Source: Clostridium minihomine
Lineage (GTDB): Bacteria; Bacillota; Clostridia; Oscillospirales; Acutalibacteraceae
DNA: 64,000 nt
Assembly: GCF_900240385.1 (NCBI RefSeq)
Contig: NZ_OEQH01000003.1
Location: 434,001-498,000, forward strand
Direction of reading: 5' to 3'
Under the pieces are notes generated by a model. The model was not told the origin of the DNA and ran no database searches. It worked only from the letters and a program-made list of their open reading frames with translations. Position numbers and translations under genes: made by a program. Below are positions 63,395 to 64,000 of this stretch, piece after piece; position 1 is the stretch's first letter; every line of letters begins with the position of its first letter.

Positions 63395-64000
63395 ATGCCC
63401 CAAACCAATCCGGTTCAATCTGCAGAACGTATTTTTGAAATTTTAGAAACACTGGTTCAAGAAGGCCCGTTAAGCCTGACTGAACTGAGCACCCGCCTTT
63501 CCCTGCACAAAAGCACTGTACACCGGCTGCTGAAATCCCTTGTGGCCATGGGTTATGTGCGGCAGGAAAAAGACTCCGGAAAATATCTTTCCACTTTCAA
63601 AATTTTGAGTCTGGCTGGGAAAGTGCTTTCAAAAATTGATATATTGACCGCAGCACGTCCCCATTTGGAGCAGCTGATGAAACAAACCCATGAAACCGTT
63701 CATTTCGTCCAGCGGGAAAATACCCATATTATTTATGTGGATAAAGTGGAATCCGACGCCAACAGCATCCGCATGGTTTCCCGCATCGGCCTGCGCCAGC
63801 CCATGTATTCCACCGGGGTCGGCAAAGCAATTCTGGCGCACCTGAAAGACAGCGAAATTCATGAAATATGGAAGCAAAGCGATATTCAGGCCTTTACGCC
63901 CTATACGATTGTCACTTACGACCAGCTTTTGCGGGAAATCGAAACCATTCGCCGCTTAGGATATGCTTTGGACAATGAAGAAAACGAACTGGGCGTCCGC
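63395..64000 (+). CDS. IclR-family transcriptional regulator, N-terminal part
   Basis: 202 codons visible of about 250; the gene leaves the right edge. Winged helix (about 7-65, LTELSTRLSLHKSTVHRLLK) and IclR effector domain (from about 80; MYSTGVGKAILAHL near 130-143). Such proteins bind small acids or sugar acids; the divergent aldolase-kinase operon and the TGAAAC array point to a KdgR-like role, probably as a repressor released by KDG or KDPG. AAGAAGG precedes the ATG. Confidence 0.9.
   Translation, partial: MPQTNPVQSAERIFEILETLVQEGPLSLTELSTRLSLHKSTVHRLLKSLVAMGYVRQEKDSGKYLSTFKILSLAGKVLSKIDILTAARPHLEQLMKQTHETVHFVQRENTHIIYVDKVESDANSIRMVSRIGLRQPMYSTGVGKAILAHLKDSEIHEIWKQSDIQAFTPYTIVTYDQLLREIETIRRLGYALDNEENELGVR

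Overview
The window comes from the chromosome of an endospore-forming member of the Clostridia, most likely of the Ruminococcaceae/Oscillospiraceae kind. Pointers are a complete spoIIIA operon, sigG with a YlmC/YmxH-type gene behind it, yunB, a PolC-type polymerase, an IspH-ribosomal S1 fusion, a SufCBDSU operon, short HisG paired with HisZ, and GC-moderate DNA with AGGAGG ribosome sites. Taxonomy is inferred from gene content only. Most genes lie on the minus strand.

Layout. 1-2922 (-): nusB, a Kae1/TsaD-like gene, xseA, xseB and the start of ispA, behind a promoter and a leader with a terminator-like hairpin. 3351-8213 (-): spoIIIAA-AH, the mother-cell channel operon. 8327-10344 (-): an AT-rich accessory island with two unrecognised genes, a possible activator site and an A tract at a start codon. 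10397-13057 (-): ligA and yunB. 13188-18656 (-): an RpiR regulator, a BaiN-like flavoprotein, cmk, plsC and ispH-rpsA. 18867-20948 (-): an overlapping trio (DUF5685, J-domain/TPR/Cys-tail protein, membrane protein). 21209 (+): a double zinc-ribbon protein. 21623-28721 (-): a LysM-GH18 spore-type hydrolase, uvrA, uvrB with an SOS-like operator, and radC. 28750 (-) pyrE and 29543 (+) an RluA-family gene share a divergent promoter region, followed by a frameshifted acetyltransferase and a small orphan gene.

31497-37696 (-): hisZGDCBAIE, with no hisH or hisF. 37904-50500 (-): the housekeeping series rpsB, tsf, pyrH, frr, uppS, cdsA, dxr, rseP, ispG, polC, covering translation, isoprenoid/lipid precursors and replication. 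50661-51936 (-): ylmC-type gene and sigG, the latter behind a good sigma-F promoter candidate. 52241-57193 (+): sufCBDSU with paired AGTATACA repeats in the leader. 57306-59684 (-): a membrane protein, an AAA ATPase and an AIM24-family protein. 59964-63209 (-): two PfkB sugar kinases and a KDPG aldolase fused to a VOC-like domain, facing an IclR regulator at 63395 (+) across a region with three TGAAAC half-sites. This last block looks like a KDG/uronate catabolism unit under local IclR control.

No tRNA, rRNA, CRISPR array or insertion sequence was recognised. The least explained parts are the AT-rich island, the DUF5685/J-domain/membrane operon and the KdgA-VOC fusion with its operator.
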